Positions 42,499 through 51,616 of a DNA stretch of 64,000 nt are shown one piece after another. The notes under the pieces are model-generated. The model was not told where the DNA came from and made no database searches. It saw nothing but the letters and a program-made list of their open reading frames with translations. The stretch covers positions 124,001-188,000 of the forward strand of contig NZ_NSFV01000004.1 in assembly GCF_002295115.1 (NCBI RefSeq), in the 5' to 3' direction. Within the stretch, counting starts at the first letter, position 1; the number at the start of each line of letters is the position of its first letter. The translations under genes were made by a program, and so were the position numbers. Source of the stretch: Mesorhizobium sp. WSM4311. Lineage in GTDB: Bacteria; Pseudomonadota; Alphaproteobacteria; Rhizobiales; Rhizobiaceae.

Positions 42499-42923
42499 TG
42501 CTGTTGCTCGATACCAATGTCGTGTCCGAATTGCGCAAGGTATCGAGTGGTAGGGCGCATCCCAATGTCGTGGTCTGGAACGAAACCGTCGATCCCGCCG
42601 AAACCTTCATTTCGTCCGTAGTCCTGCACGAACTGGAGATTGGCGTAAGACTCGTAGAGCACAACGACGCCGTTGCTGGCAAAGTGCTGCGCAATTGGTT
42701 GGAAAATGCGGTTCTCACAACATTTTCCGGTCGTATCTTGCCGCTGGACGACGCAGCGGCCGTTCAGGCGGCACAATGGCACGTGCCCAATCCCAAACCG
42801 ATCAATGATGCCTATATCGCGGCCACGGCCTTCACTCGGCGGATGACGCTGGTGACGCGCAACATTGGCGATTTCGAGGGAACGGGAGTAACATTGGTAA
42901 ATCCGTGGGCCATCCAGGCGTAG
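42498..42923 (+). CDS. vapC: PIN-domain toxin (VapC/FitB type ribonuclease)
   Basis: 141 residues. PIN active-site acids: Asp5 (MLLLDTNVVSELRK), Glu45 (VVLHELEIGVR), Asp104 (PINDAYIAATA) and Asp125 (RNIGDF). These coordinate Mg/Mn for single-strand RNA cleavage, classically of initiator tRNA or other tRNA/rRNA. The cognate antitoxin is of Phd type rather than AbrB type, a common exchange in rhizobia. Codon use is somewhat less GC-biased than the housekeeping neighbours, consistent with a mobile addiction module. Confidence 0.92.
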   Translation: MLLLDTNVVSELRKVSSGRAHPNVVVWNETVDPAETFISSVVLHELEIGVRLVEHNDAVAGKVLRNWLENAVLTTFSGRILPLDDAAAVQAAQWHVPNPKPINDAYIAATAFTRRMTLVTRNIGDFEGTGVTLVNPWAIQA

Positions 42924-42953
42924 GCTTTTAAGTCATGGCTTCCTGGGATTGCT

Positions 42954-43817
42954 CTAATCCGCCACTTTCCACTGCTCACGCGACTCGCTGGCCGGATAGA
43001 CGCCCAGGATCCGCACCTCTCGCGAGAAGAAGCGCAACTCGTCCAGCGCCAGCTTGACCAGCGGATCGTCGGGATGGCCCTCGATGTCGGCGTAGAACAG
43101 GGTCGCGGTGAAAGCGCCGAGCTGGTAGCTCTCCAGCTTGGTCATGTTGATGCCGTTGGTGGCGAAGCCGCCCATGGCTTTGTAGAGGGCCGCCGGCACG
43201 TTGCGGACGCGGAAGATGAAAGTCGTCATCATCTTGGTGTCGGCTGAAGGCCGCTCGGCCCATTGTTTGCTCTTGGTCAGGACGACAAAACGGGTGACGT
43301 TCGAATCCGTGTCCTCGACATTTTCCTCGATGATATCGAGCCCGTAGAGCGTCGCGGCCAGCGCCGGCGACAGCGCGGCCATGGTGCGGTCCTTGACCTC
43401 GGAGATCATCTTGGCGGCACCGGCCGTATCGCCGGCGACGACCGCCTTCCAGCCGTTCTTGCGGATGTATTTGCGGCACTGGCCAAGTGCGTGGATGTGG
43501 CTGTGAACCGTCTTGATCTCGTCGCGCTTGACGCCGGGCAGCACCATCAGCTGGAAATGGATCGGCAGGAAATACTCGCCGACGATGTGCATCCGCGATT
43601 CCGGCAGCAGATGATGGATGTCGGCGACGCGGCCGGCGATGGTGTTCTCGATCGGGATCATGGCGAGGTCGGCCTTGCCGGTCTCGACCGCGTTGAAGGC
43701 ATCCTCGAAGGTCGGGCACGGCAACGGCTCCATCGAGGGATAGACGTTGCGGCAGGCGGTGTCGGAATTGGCGCCCGGCTCGCCCTGGAAGGATATTCTG
43801 TTGGTCTTTTCAGGCAT
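42954..43817 (-). CDS. pheA: Prephenate dehydratase with regulatory ACT domain
   Basis: Converts prephenate to phenylpyruvate for phenylalanine synthesis. 287 residues, monofunctional (no chorismate mutase domain). The catalytic PDT domain (1-185) has ISFQGEPGANSDTACRN, DLAMIPIENTIAGRVADIHHLL and the TxTRFVVL motif as DSNVTRFVVL. The ACT domain (about 200-280) binds phenylalanine for feedback control (GGFATNGINMTKLESYQLGAFTATLFYADIEGH). ATG at 43817, 36 bp after kdsB; the kdsB-pheA pair is usual in rhizobia. Confidence 0.96.
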   Translation of the reverse strand: MPEKTNRISFQGEPGANSDTACRNVYPSMEPLPCPTFEDAFNAVETGKADLAMIPIENTIAGRVADIHHLLPESRMHIVGEYFLPIHFQLMVLPGVKRDEIKTVHSHIHALGQCRKYIRKNGWKAVVAGDTAGAAKMISEVKDRTMAALSPALAATLYGLDIIEENVEDTDSNVTRFVVLTKSKQWAERPSADTKMMTTFIFRVRNVPAALYKAMGGFATNGINMTKLESYQLGAFTATLFYADIEGHPDDPLVKLALDELRFFSREVRILGVYPASESREQWKVAD

Positions 43818-43853
43818 GGGCCGGGTCTCGATTCACGGTGTCGAAGGGATTTC

Positions 43854-44582
43854 TCAGTTTGAAAGGATGGTTCGGGCGCGCTCGAGGTCTTGTGGCGTAT
43901 CGACGCCGAGCGGCAGCGACCGGACGATCTCGGCATCGATGCGCATGCCGGCTTCCAGCGCCCGCAACTGCTCCAGCCGTTCGCGGCGCTCCAGCGGCGA
44001 CGGTTTCAGTGCAACGAAGCGTTCGAGTGCCGAGCGGCGATAGGCGTAGAGGCCGACATGGTGATAGAGCGGCCCCTCGCCCCAAGGCGCTGTGGCGCGG
44101 GTGAAATAGAGCGCCCTCAGCCGCGTGGCTGACAGCGGCGAACCGACGATCTTGACGACGTTCGGATTGGTCTTTTCCTCTTCGCGGACGATCTCGACAC
44201 CAAGCGTGGCGATATCCACCGCCGCGTCCTCGAACGGCCTGAGCGAGGCGGCGATGATGCCGGGCTCGATGGTCGGCAGGTCGCCCTGCACATTGACGAT
44301 CGTTTCGACCTTGCATCCGGGATCAAGCGCGGCCAGCGCCTCGTGAATGCGGTCGGAGCCGGATTCATGGTCGATGCGCGTCATCACCGCCTCGAAACCA
44401 TGCGCGCGCACCGCTTCGGCGACGCTTTGCGTGTCAGTCGCCACCACCACGCGGCCGAGGCCGGCTTCGGCCGCGCGACGCGCGACATGGACGATCATCG
44501 GCGCGCCGGATATGTCGGCCAGCGGCTTGCCCGGCAGGCGGGTGGAGGCCATGCGGGCCGGTATCAGGATCAGGGTAGACAT
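43854..44582 (-). CDS. kdsB: 3-deoxy-manno-octulosonate cytidylyltransferase KdsB
   Basis: Activates Kdo as CMP-Kdo for lipopolysaccharide core synthesis. 242 residues. Starts [24 protein letters not shown], the CTP-binding loop, followed by [26 protein letters not shown] and [18 protein letters not shown] at 44582. A longer open frame upstream is antisense to cycM. A -10-like TATAAG lies about 60 bp upstream of the start but without a good -35. Confidence 0.96.
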   Translation of the reverse strand: MSTLILIPARMASTRLPGKPLADISGAPMIVHVARRAAEAGLGRVVVATDTQSVAEAVRAHGFEAVMTRIDHESGSDRIHEALAALDPGCKVETIVNVQGDLPTIEPGIIAASLRPFEDAAVDIATLGVEIVREEEKTNPNVVKIVGSPLSATRLRALYFTRATAPWGEGPLYHHVGLYAYRRSALERFVALKPSPLERRERLEQLRALEAGMRIDAEIVRSLPLGVDTPQDLERARTILSN

Positions 44583-44775
44583 GGCGGTGGCAAGGCGTTC
44601 GAAAAGAGGAGGGGAAAAGTGGCAAAAGGTCTCACTGGCAGCGCCCTTATAGGTGTTGCAACGCCGGAGCAAAAGACCTAGTTTCCGCCCGATTTGACCG
44701 GCTCTGGAGGGCGGGTCTCGATACCGACGGACGGAGTGGACGGTTCGGTCCGCCGGAAAAGGGAGCAAGGGGCGT

Positions 44776-45429
44776 ATGGATTCCAACGAAGTCAACAAGC
44801 TGCTTGCCGGATTGCTCGGAACCGTTTTCGTCGTTTTCTCGGTCGGCCTGGTATCTGACGCGCTGTTTGCCTCGCCGGCTCCTGAAAAGCCCGGTTTTGC
44901 CATCGAGGCAGCCGAGCCGGCCGAAGGCGGCCCGGCCGCCCCGGCCGCCGAAGCCAAGCCGATCGCCGACCTGCTGGCGACCGCCAATGTCGAGGCGGGT
45001 GCTGCGGTCTTCAAGAAATGCCAGGCCTGCCATTCCGGTGAAAAGGGTGGCCCCAACAAGGTCGGCCCCGATCTGTGGGATCTCGTCGATCGTCCTGTCG
45101 CCGAACATGAAGGCTTTGCCTACTCGGCCGGCATGAAGGAATTTTCCAAGGGCGGCACCGAGAAGTGGACCTACGACAACATCAACCACTTCATCACCTC
45201 GCCGAAGAAATTCGTGAAGGGCACGGCCATGGGCTTCGCCGGCCTGCCCAAGGACGAGGACCGCGCCAACGTCATCGCCTATCTGCGCACGCTGTCGGAC
45301 AATCCCAAGCCGCTGCCGGCACCGGGCGCCGCCGCCGACGCCAGCGCTCCGGCCAAGCCGGCTGACGGCGCGGCGCCGGCCAAGCCTGCCGCGCCCGCGG
45401 CTCCGGCACCAGCCGCGCCGGCCAAATAA
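44776..45429 (+). CDS. cycM: Membrane-anchored cytochrome c (CycM/c552 type)
   Basis: 217 residues. N-terminal uncleaved helix (about 9-30, [19 protein letters not shown]) anchors a class I cytochrome c domain with haem motif CQACH at 82-86, the [11 protein letters not shown] turn, and the distal methionine in [25 protein letters not shown] Pro/Ala-rich periplasmic tail of about 40 residues ends the protein. It carries electrons from the bc1 complex to aa3 oxidase in rhizobia. Divergent from kdsB; a strong terminator follows. Confidence 0.94.
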   Translation: MDSNEVNKLLAGLLGTVFVVFSVGLVSDALFASPAPEKPGFAIEAAEPAEGGPAAPAAEAKPIADLLATANVEAGAAVFKKCQACHSGEKGGPNKVGPDLWDLVDRPVAEHEGFAYSAGMKEFSKGGTEKWTYDNINHFITSPKKFVKGTAMGFAGLPKDEDRANVIAYLRTLSDNPKPLPAPGAAADASAPAKPADGAAPAKPAAPAAPAPAAPAK

Positions 45430-45455
45430 CCGAATTGTCATCAAAGCGTTCATAG

Positions 45456-45482
45456 AAAAGCCGGGTTCTGCCCGGCTTTTTT
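45456..45482 (+). terminator. Intrinsic terminator of cycM
   Basis: AAAAGCCGGG/CCCGGCTTTT forms a 10-bp stem with a 5-nt loop (45456-45480), ending in a run of six T (45477-45482). It begins 27 bp after the cycM stop and separates it from the yej operon. Confidence 0.92.
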
Positions 45483-45600
45483 GTTAGGAAAAACGCATAT
45501 GCGGCGACAAAGCCGCGCATGGCGGTTTTCAGGAGCGCCAAATCATCTAGATTGCCTTTTCTGGATGGTCCGGAGAAACGCATCGCGAAGAGGACAGTGC

Positions 45601-47478
45601 ATGACGGTTGGCCGAACGCTTCTCAGGTCGTTGCTGGCGGCAGCCCTTTTGGTGGCCGGACTGCAGACGACCCTGGCCGACGAGTGGCGAACCACCTCAT
45701 CGCTGATCGGCGACTCGAAATACGGCGACAATTTTCAGCACTACGACTACGTCAACCCGAACGCGCCCAAGGGCGGCACGCTGAATTCGGTGCTGCTCGG
45801 CACCTATGACAGCTTCAACCCTTACATCGTGCAGGGATCGCCGGCGGCGGGCCTCGTCGGTTTCGGCGGCGGCCTGCTCTACGACACGCTGATGGAGCAG
45901 GCGACCGATGAGGGCAGCACCAGCCACCCACTGATCGCCGACGCTTACAAATATCCGGCTGACTATTCCTCGGCCACCTACCGGCTCGACCCGCGCGCGA
46001 AATGGCATGACGGCCAGCCGATCACCGTCGACGACGTGATCTGGTCGTTCCAGGTGTTGAAGGCAAACAGCCCGCAATACAGCCGCTATTTCGAGAATGT
46101 CACCGACGCAGTGGCGATCTCCGACCGCGAGGTCGAGTTCCATTTCAACCAGAAGGGCAACCGGGAACTGCCGAAGATCATCGGCGACCTCGCCGTGCTG
46201 CCGAAGCACTGGTGGGAAGGCACCGACGCCAATGGCAAGAAGCGCGACGTCACCAAGCCGACGCTGGAAATTCCGCTGGGATCGGCGGCCTACAAGATCG
46301 CCAGCTTCAAGCCGGGGTCGGAAATCGTCTGGCAGCGCGTGCCGGACTATTGGGCGGCCAAGCTGCCGGTGAAGATCGGTCGCGAGAATTTCGACACGCG
46401 CCGATATACCTACATCCTCGACGACAATGCCGCCTGGCTGGCCTTCACCAAGGGCGGATTGGAAGACATCAACCGCGAGTACAGCTCCCGCAAATGGGCG
46501 ACCGCCTATAATTTCCCGGCCATCCAGGCCGGGGACGTCGTCAAGAAGGACTTCCAGACCCAATCGCCGCAGCCGATGCAGGGCTTTGTCCTCAACCAGC
46601 GAAGGCCGCTATTCCAGGACCGGCTTGTTCGCGAGGCACTGACCATCCCATTCGATTTCGAGAGCATGAATCGCACGCTGTTCTTCGGCTTCAACACCCG
46701 CACGTCGAGCTATTTCCAGGGTACCGAATTGGCGTCGAGCGGGCTGCCGCAAGGCAAGGAATTGGAGATCCTCGAGAAATATCGCGACAAGCTACCACCC
46801 GAGCTCTTCACGCAAGAGTTCAAGCTGCCGGTCTACGATTCGCCACAAGCGGAGCGAAAATACCTGAAACAGGCGGTCGATCTATTCGCCAAGGCAGGCT
46901 GGGTGATCAAGGGCGGCAAGATGGTCAACGCCAAGACAGGCGCCCCGTTCAAGTTCGAGATCCTTGGCTGGAATGACACCGACCAGGTGATCGCCAGTCC
47001 CTACATCGCCAATCTGCGCAAGATCGGCGTCGACGCTTCGCTGCGCATCATCGACCAGACCCAGTACATCAACCGGGTCAACAATTTCGATTTCGATGCC
47101 GTCACGGGCTTGTTCGGCCAATCGGACTCGGCCGGCAACGAGCAACGCGATTTCTGGAGCTCGAAAGCCGCTGACACGCCGGGCTCGCGCAATCTGATGG
47201 GCATCAAGGATCCGACCGTCGATGCGCTGGTCGACCGTGTCATCTTCGCCACCGACCGCGAGGATCTTGTCGCCGCCACTCATGCGCTCGACCGGGTGCT
47301 GCTTTGGAACTTCTACGTCGTGCCGCAATATTATCGGTCGGCGGTCTGGCTGGCCTATTGGGACAAGTTCAAATTCCCCGACAAGCAGCCCGCCTATGTC
47401 GGTGTCGACATCGATTCCTGGTGGATTGACCTCGACAAGGAGAAGGCACTGGCCGCCAAATACAAGGGCGGCAATTGA
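45601..47478 (+). CDS. yejA: Periplasmic binding protein YejA-like (first of two)
   Basis: 625 residues, SBP family 5. Signal about residues 1-26 (LLRSLLAAALLVAGLQTTLA). The YejA-type start of the mature protein is YGDNFQHYDYVNPNAPKGGTLN, with later DPRAKWHDGQPITVDDVIWSFQVLK, LNQRRPLFQDRLVREALTIPFDFE and NFDFDAVTGLFGQSDSAGNEQRDFW. ATG at 45601 has AGAGGACAG upstream. YejABEF takes up microcin C and peptides in enterics and helps Sinorhizobium meliloti resist plant NCR peptides. The stop overlaps the next start (TGATG). Confidence 0.92.
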   Translation: MTVGRTLLRSLLAAALLVAGLQTTLADEWRTTSSLIGDSKYGDNFQHYDYVNPNAPKGGTLNSVLLGTYDSFNPYIVQGSPAAGLVGFGGGLLYDTLMEQATDEGSTSHPLIADAYKYPADYSSATYRLDPRAKWHDGQPITVDDVIWSFQVLKANSPQYSRYFENVTDAVAISDREVEFHFNQKGNRELPKIIGDLAVLPKHWWEGTDANGKKRDVTKPTLEIPLGSAAYKIASFKPGSEIVWQRVPDYWAAKLPVKIGRENFDTRRYTYILDDNAAWLAFTKGGLEDINREYSSRKWATAYNFPAIQAGDVVKKDFQTQSPQPMQGFVLNQRRPLFQDRLVREALTIPFDFESMNRTLFFGFNTRTSSYFQGTELASSGLPQGKELEILEKYRDKLPPELFTQEFKLPVYDSPQAERKYLKQAVDLFAKAGWVIKGGKMVNAKTGAPFKFEILGWNDTDQVIASPYIANLRKIGVDASLRIIDQTQYINRVNNFDFDAVTGLFGQSDSAGNEQRDFWSSKAADTPGSRNLMGIKDPTVDALVDRVIFATDREDLVAATHALDRVLLWNFYVVPQYYRSAVWLAYWDKFKFPDKQPAYVGVDIDSWWIDLDKEKALAAKYKGGN

Positions 47479-49346
47479 TGGCGATGCTGCCGCGCCGCGA
47501 TTTCCTGGCACTGAGCGGGGCCGCCGCTGCCGCGGCCCTGCTGCCGGGAAGAGCCTTCGCCGACATTGCGACCGGCGTGAAATTGCACGGCATGTCGGCC
47601 TTCGGGGACCTCAAATACAGACCGGATTTTGCGCATTTCGACTATGTCAATCCGGACGCGCCCAAGGGCGGCCAGATGAATTTCACGCCGCCCAGCGCAA
47701 CCCTCAACCAGAGCTTCCTGACTTTCAACACACTGAATTTCCTGGTGTTGAAGGGGGAGGCGCCGCCGCGCGCCGAACTCTGTTTCGATTCCCTGATGGC
47801 AAGCGCGCTCGATGAGCCGGACACGGTCTACGGCCTGCTCGCCGAGTCCGTCACCTTGTCGTCGGACCGCAATGGCTTTCGCTTCGTGCTTCGTCCGCAG
47901 GCGCGCTTCCACGACGGCTCGCCGCTGACCGCCGAAGACGTTGTCTTCGCGTTGAAGCTCTACAAGGACAAGGGTCACCCGAACCTTTCCAAGGCATTGC
48001 GGTACATGACCGACGCGGTCGCGGTCGACCCCGTCACCCTTGAGCTGACCTTCAATGGCGAACAGTCGGCGCAAAACATCCTGGCGGTCGTGGCCATGCC
48101 GATCGTGTCCAAGGCCTATTATACGGCCAATGAGTTCGATGCCTCGACCATGACACCGCCGCTTGGCTCGGGACCCTACAAGATCGGACGCGTGGTCGCC
48201 GGACAGGCTGTCGAATATGAACGCGTCGCCGACTATTGGGGCCGCGATCTCGCGGTGAACCGCGGCCAGTACAATTTCGACCGCATCCGCATCGACTTCT
48301 ATCTCGACCGGCAAGCCGCATTCGAGGCCTTCAAGAAAGGCGATACGCATTTTCGTGAGGAGTTCACCTCGCGTGTATGGGCCACCGGATATGATTTTCC
48401 GGCGTTGAACGATGGCAAGGTCGTCAAAAGGGAATTTCCCGGCGAGAAGACGCCGGACATGCAGGGCGTCGCGCTGAACCAGCGCCGTCCGCAATTCCGC
48501 GATGAGCGGGTGCGACAGGCGATCGCCAACTGCTTCGATTTCGAATGGATGAAGCGCGCGCTGTTTTACGGCTCCTACGAGCGCTCGCAATCGAATTTCG
48601 AACGTTCGGATTACAAGGCCGAGGGCCTGCCCTCGCCAGGCGAATTGGCCCTGCTGGAGCCGTTGCGGGCCGAGTTGCCGCCGGAGGTGTTTGGCGAGGC
48701 GGTAACGCAGCCGCTCTCGGACGGTTCAGGGCATGACCGCAAGCTGCTGAGCGCGGCCTCGAAACTGCTTGCCGAAGCCGGCTGGAAACGGACGGGCAGT
48801 TTCGTCGTCAACGACAAGGGCGAACGGCTGCGGGTGGAAATGCTGGCGGAGGACGAAGGCATCGTTCGCATTTTCACTCCGTGGTCCGAGAACATGAAGG
48901 CGATCGGGATCGATGCTTCGATCCGGCAGGTCGATTCGGCGCAATATGAACAGCGGCAGAGTGATTTCGATTTCGACCTCAACCTCCTCCATTGGTCAAT
49001 CGGAGCAACGCCCACGGTCGACAGCCTGGAGATGCTCTACGATTCCCGCATGGCGAACACGCCGGGGCAGCGCAATTATCCGGGTACCGAAAGCAAGGCC
49101 ATCGACGCGCTGATCGTGGCCGCCGGCAAGGCGCGCAGCCGAACAGAACTCGTCACCGCGCTCAGAGCGCTCGACCGGGTCTTGCGCGCGCGGCTAGACT
49201 GGATTCCAACATACTATCTGGCGAATCACCGCGTCGCCTATTGGGACATGTTCGGCTTTGTCGAGCAAAAGCCCGATTTCGGCTTTCCGGTCGAGACGCA
49301 GTGGTGGTTCGATAAGGGCAAGGCGGCAAAAATTGGCAAAGGCTGA
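47478..49346 (+). CDS. Periplasmic binding protein YejA-like (second of two), Tat-exported
   Basis: 622 residues, SBP family 5. It starts MAMLPRRDFLALSGAAAAAALLPG, a twin-arginine signal, unlike the Sec-type signal of the preceding paralogue. The mature part repeats the YejA hallmarks (FAHFDYVNPDAPKGGQMNF, RFHDGSPLTAEDVVFALKLY, LNQRRPQFRDERVRQAIANCFDFEW). The two proteins are of equal length but clearly diverged, so the duplication is old. They may bring different peptides to one permease. ATG at 47478 is coupled to the upstream stop. Confidence 0.92.
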   Translation: MAMLPRRDFLALSGAAAAAALLPGRAFADIATGVKLHGMSAFGDLKYRPDFAHFDYVNPDAPKGGQMNFTPPSATLNQSFLTFNTLNFLVLKGEAPPRAELCFDSLMASALDEPDTVYGLLAESVTLSSDRNGFRFVLRPQARFHDGSPLTAEDVVFALKLYKDKGHPNLSKALRYMTDAVAVDPVTLELTFNGEQSAQNILAVVAMPIVSKAYYTANEFDASTMTPPLGSGPYKIGRVVAGQAVEYERVADYWGRDLAVNRGQYNFDRIRIDFYLDRQAAFEAFKKGDTHFREEFTSRVWATGYDFPALNDGKVVKREFPGEKTPDMQGVALNQRRPQFRDERVRQAIANCFDFEWMKRALFYGSYERSQSNFERSDYKAEGLPSPGELALLEPLRAELPPEVFGEAVTQPLSDGSGHDRKLLSAASKLLAEAGWKRTGSFVVNDKGERLRVEMLAEDEGIVRIFTPWSENMKAIGIDASIRQVDSAQYEQRQSDFDFDLNLLHWSIGATPTVDSLEMLYDSRMANTPGQRNYPGTESKAIDALIVAAGKARSRTELVTALRALDRVLRARLDWIPTYYLANHRVAYWDMFGFVEQKPDFGFPVETQWWFDKGKAAKIGKG

Positions 49347-49376
49347 AGTATCGGTCCGCAAAGGGCAGGAGGCCTG

Positions 49377-50471
49377 ATGGGCGCCTATATACTGCGCCGC
49401 ATCCTTTTGATGATCCCGACCCTGTTCGGCATCATGGCGATTTCCTTCGCCGTCATCCAGTTCGCGCCGGGCGGCCCGGTCGAGCAGGTGATCGCCAAGC
49501 TGACCAATCAGGGCGGCAGCGACCGCCTCGGCGGTGGCGGCGGCGATGCGGGCGGTTCCAATTTCGACGTCGCCAGCGACGTCAGCTCGAAATATCGCGG
49601 CGCGCAGGGGCTCGATCCGGAATTCATCAAGAAGCTGGAGAAGCAGTACGGCTTCGACAAGCCGCCGCTCGAGCGCTTCGGCATGATGCTGTGGAACTAT
49701 ATCCGGTTCGATTTCGGCAACAGCTACTTCCGCGACATCTCGGTGCTCGACCTGATCCTCGAGAAGATGCCGGTGTCGATTTCGATCGGGCTCTGGATCA
49801 CGCTCTTGTCCTATCTGATTTCCATCCCGCTCGGTATCCGCAAGGCGGTGAAGGACGGCACGCCTTTCGACGTCTGGACCAGCGGCGTCGTCATCGTCGG
49901 CTATGCCATTCCGGGCTTCCTGTTCGGCATCATGCTGATGGTGCTGTTCGCCGGCGGATCCTTCTGGGACTGGTTCCCGTTGCGCGGCATCGTCTCGGAC
50001 AATTGGGACCAGTTGTCCTGGCCAGGCAAGATCGCCGACTATTTCTGGCACATGACCCTGCCGCTGACGGCGCTGGTGCTGTCGGCCTTCGCCACGACGA
50101 CGCTGCTCACCAAGAACTCGTTCCTGGAGGAAATCCGCAAGCAGTATGTGGTGACGGCGCGGGCCAAGGGCCTGTCGGAGCGACAGGTGCTCTACGGCCA
50201 TGTCTTCCGCAATGCCATGCTGATCGTCATTGCCGGCTTCCCCGGCGCCTTCATCTCGGCCTTCTTCACCGGTTCGCTGCTGATCGAGAACATCTTCTCG
50301 CTCGATGGCCTCGGCCTGCTCGGCTTCCGCTCGGTGGTCGAGCGCGACTATCCGGTGGTGTTCGCCAATCTCTATATTTTCTCGCTTCTCGGCCTGTTCG
50401 TCGGATTGCTGTCCGACCTCATCTACACCTGGGTCGATCCGCGCATCGATTTCGAGCGGAGAGACGTCTGA
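49377..50471 (+). CDS. yejB: ABC transporter permease YejB
   Basis: 364 residues with about six membrane helices. N-terminal [34 protein letters not shown], a Gly-rich YejB-specific insert ([12 protein letters not shown], about 50-62), and the EAA loop [35 protein letters not shown] at 49365-49373. The stop overlaps the yejE start (TGATG). Confidence 0.95.
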   Translation: MGAYILRRILLMIPTLFGIMAISFAVIQFAPGGPVEQVIAKLTNQGGSDRLGGGGGDAGGSNFDVASDVSSKYRGAQGLDPEFIKKLEKQYGFDKPPLERFGMMLWNYIRFDFGNSYFRDISVLDLILEKMPVSISIGLWITLLSYLISIPLGIRKAVKDGTPFDVWTSGVVIVGYAIPGFLFGIMLMVLFAGGSFWDWFPLRGIVSDNWDQLSWPGKIADYFWHMTLPLTALVLSAFATTTLLTKNSFLEEIRKQYVVTARAKGLSERQVLYGHVFRNAMLIVIAGFPGAFISAFFTGSLLIENIFSLDGLGLLGFRSVVERDYPVVFANLYIFSLLGLFVGLLSDLIYTWVDPRIDFERRDV

Positions 50472-51616
50472 TGTCGGAGGCAAGCGTCACTGCCGGCGTG
50501 GTGCCGGAGCGGATGCCACGGCCGTTCCTGTCGCCGCTCAACAAGCGCCGCCTGCAGAATTTCAAGGCCAACCGGCGCGGCTACTGGTCGTTGTGGATTT
50601 TCCTCGTCCTGTTCGCGCTGTCGCTGTTTGCCGAATTCATCGCCAACGACAAGCCGATCATCGCGTCCTACAAGGGTGAAATCCTGTTTCCGGTGCTGGT
50701 CGCCTACCCCGAGGAAAAATTCGGCGGCTTCTATGCCGTCACCGATTATCGCGATCCGGTGATCCAGGACGAGATCAACGCCAATGGCTGGATGATCTGG
50801 CCGCCGATCCGCTATTCCTACCAGACCGTCAACAATGCCATTCCGGAAGCGGCACCGGCCAAGCCGTCCTGGCAGTATGACGCCGCGAAGCGCTGCAACC
50901 AGTATCCGCAAGGGGCCGCCGACCCCGCCTGCATCGTCGGCAACTGGAACTGGCTCGGCACCGACGACCAGGCGCGTGACGTCTTGGCGCGCGTCATCTA
51001 CGGCTTCCGTATATCGGTGCTGTTCGGGCTGATCCTGACCGCCGGCTCGGCCCTGATCGGCGTCGGCGCCGGCGCCTTGCAGGGCTATTTCGGCGGCTGG
51101 ACGGACCTGCTGTTCCAGCGCTTCATCGAAATCTGGTCGGCGATCCCGGTGCTTTACCTCTTGCTCATCGTCGCCGCCATCCTGCCACCGGGCTTTTTCA
51201 TCCTGCTCGGGCTGATGCTGTTGTTCTCCTGGGTAGCGCTGGTCGGCGTCGTGCGGGCCGAGTTCCTGCGCGCCCGCAACTTCGAGTACGTCAACGCCGC
51301 GCGCGCGCTCGGCGTGCCCAACCGCACCATCATGTTCCGGCATCTGTTGCCCAATGCCATGGTGGCGACATTGACCTTCCTGCCCTTCCTGCTCTCTGGC
51401 TCGATCTCGACGCTGACCTCGCTCGACTATCTCGGCTTCGGCCTGCCGCCGGGGTCCGCCTCGCTCGGTGAGTTGCTGAAGCAGGCGCAGCGCAACCTCA
51501 ATGCGCCGTGGCTCGGCATTTCCGGCTTCGTCGTCATCTCGCTGATGCTGTCGCTGCTGGTCTTTGTCGGCGAGGCGACGCGCGACGCCTTCGATCCGCG
51601 CAAGACGTTCAAATGA
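50471..51616 (+). CDS. yejE: ABC transporter permease YejE
   Basis: 381 residues. N-terminal helix YWSLWIFLVLFALSLFAEFIA, a large periplasmic loop with the YejE hallmark ILFPVLVAYPEEKFGGFYAVTDYRDP and the G-T-D-D-Q-A-R-D-V motif, then the permease core with coupling loop RARNFEYVNAARALGVPNRTIMFRHLLPN. ATG at 50471, overlapping yejB and followed by yejF with an ATGA overlap. A longer open frame that begins inside yejB is not a fusion. Confidence 0.95.
   Translation: MSEASVTAGVVPERMPRPFLSPLNKRRLQNFKANRRGYWSLWIFLVLFALSLFAEFIANDKPIIASYKGEILFPVLVAYPEEKFGGFYAVTDYRDPVIQDEINANGWMIWPPIRYSYQTVNNAIPEAAPAKPSWQYDAAKRCNQYPQGAADPACIVGNWNWLGTDDQARDVLARVIYGFRISVLFGLILTAGSALIGVGAGALQGYFGGWTDLLFQRFIEIWSAIPVLYLLLIVAAILPPGFFILLGLMLLFSWVALVGVVRAEFLRARNFEYVNAARALGVPNRTIMFRHLLPNAMVATLTFLPFLLSGSISTLTSLDYLGFGLPPGSASLGELLKQAQRNLNAPWLGISGFVVISLMLSLLVFVGEATRDAFDPRKTFK

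Noticed and set aside
44704..44760. Third copy of the ECF-type motif upstream of cycM (ACCGACGGA present)
   Set aside because: Only part of the first block matches and no CGTTTAACG follows at the right distance, so this is taken as chance.
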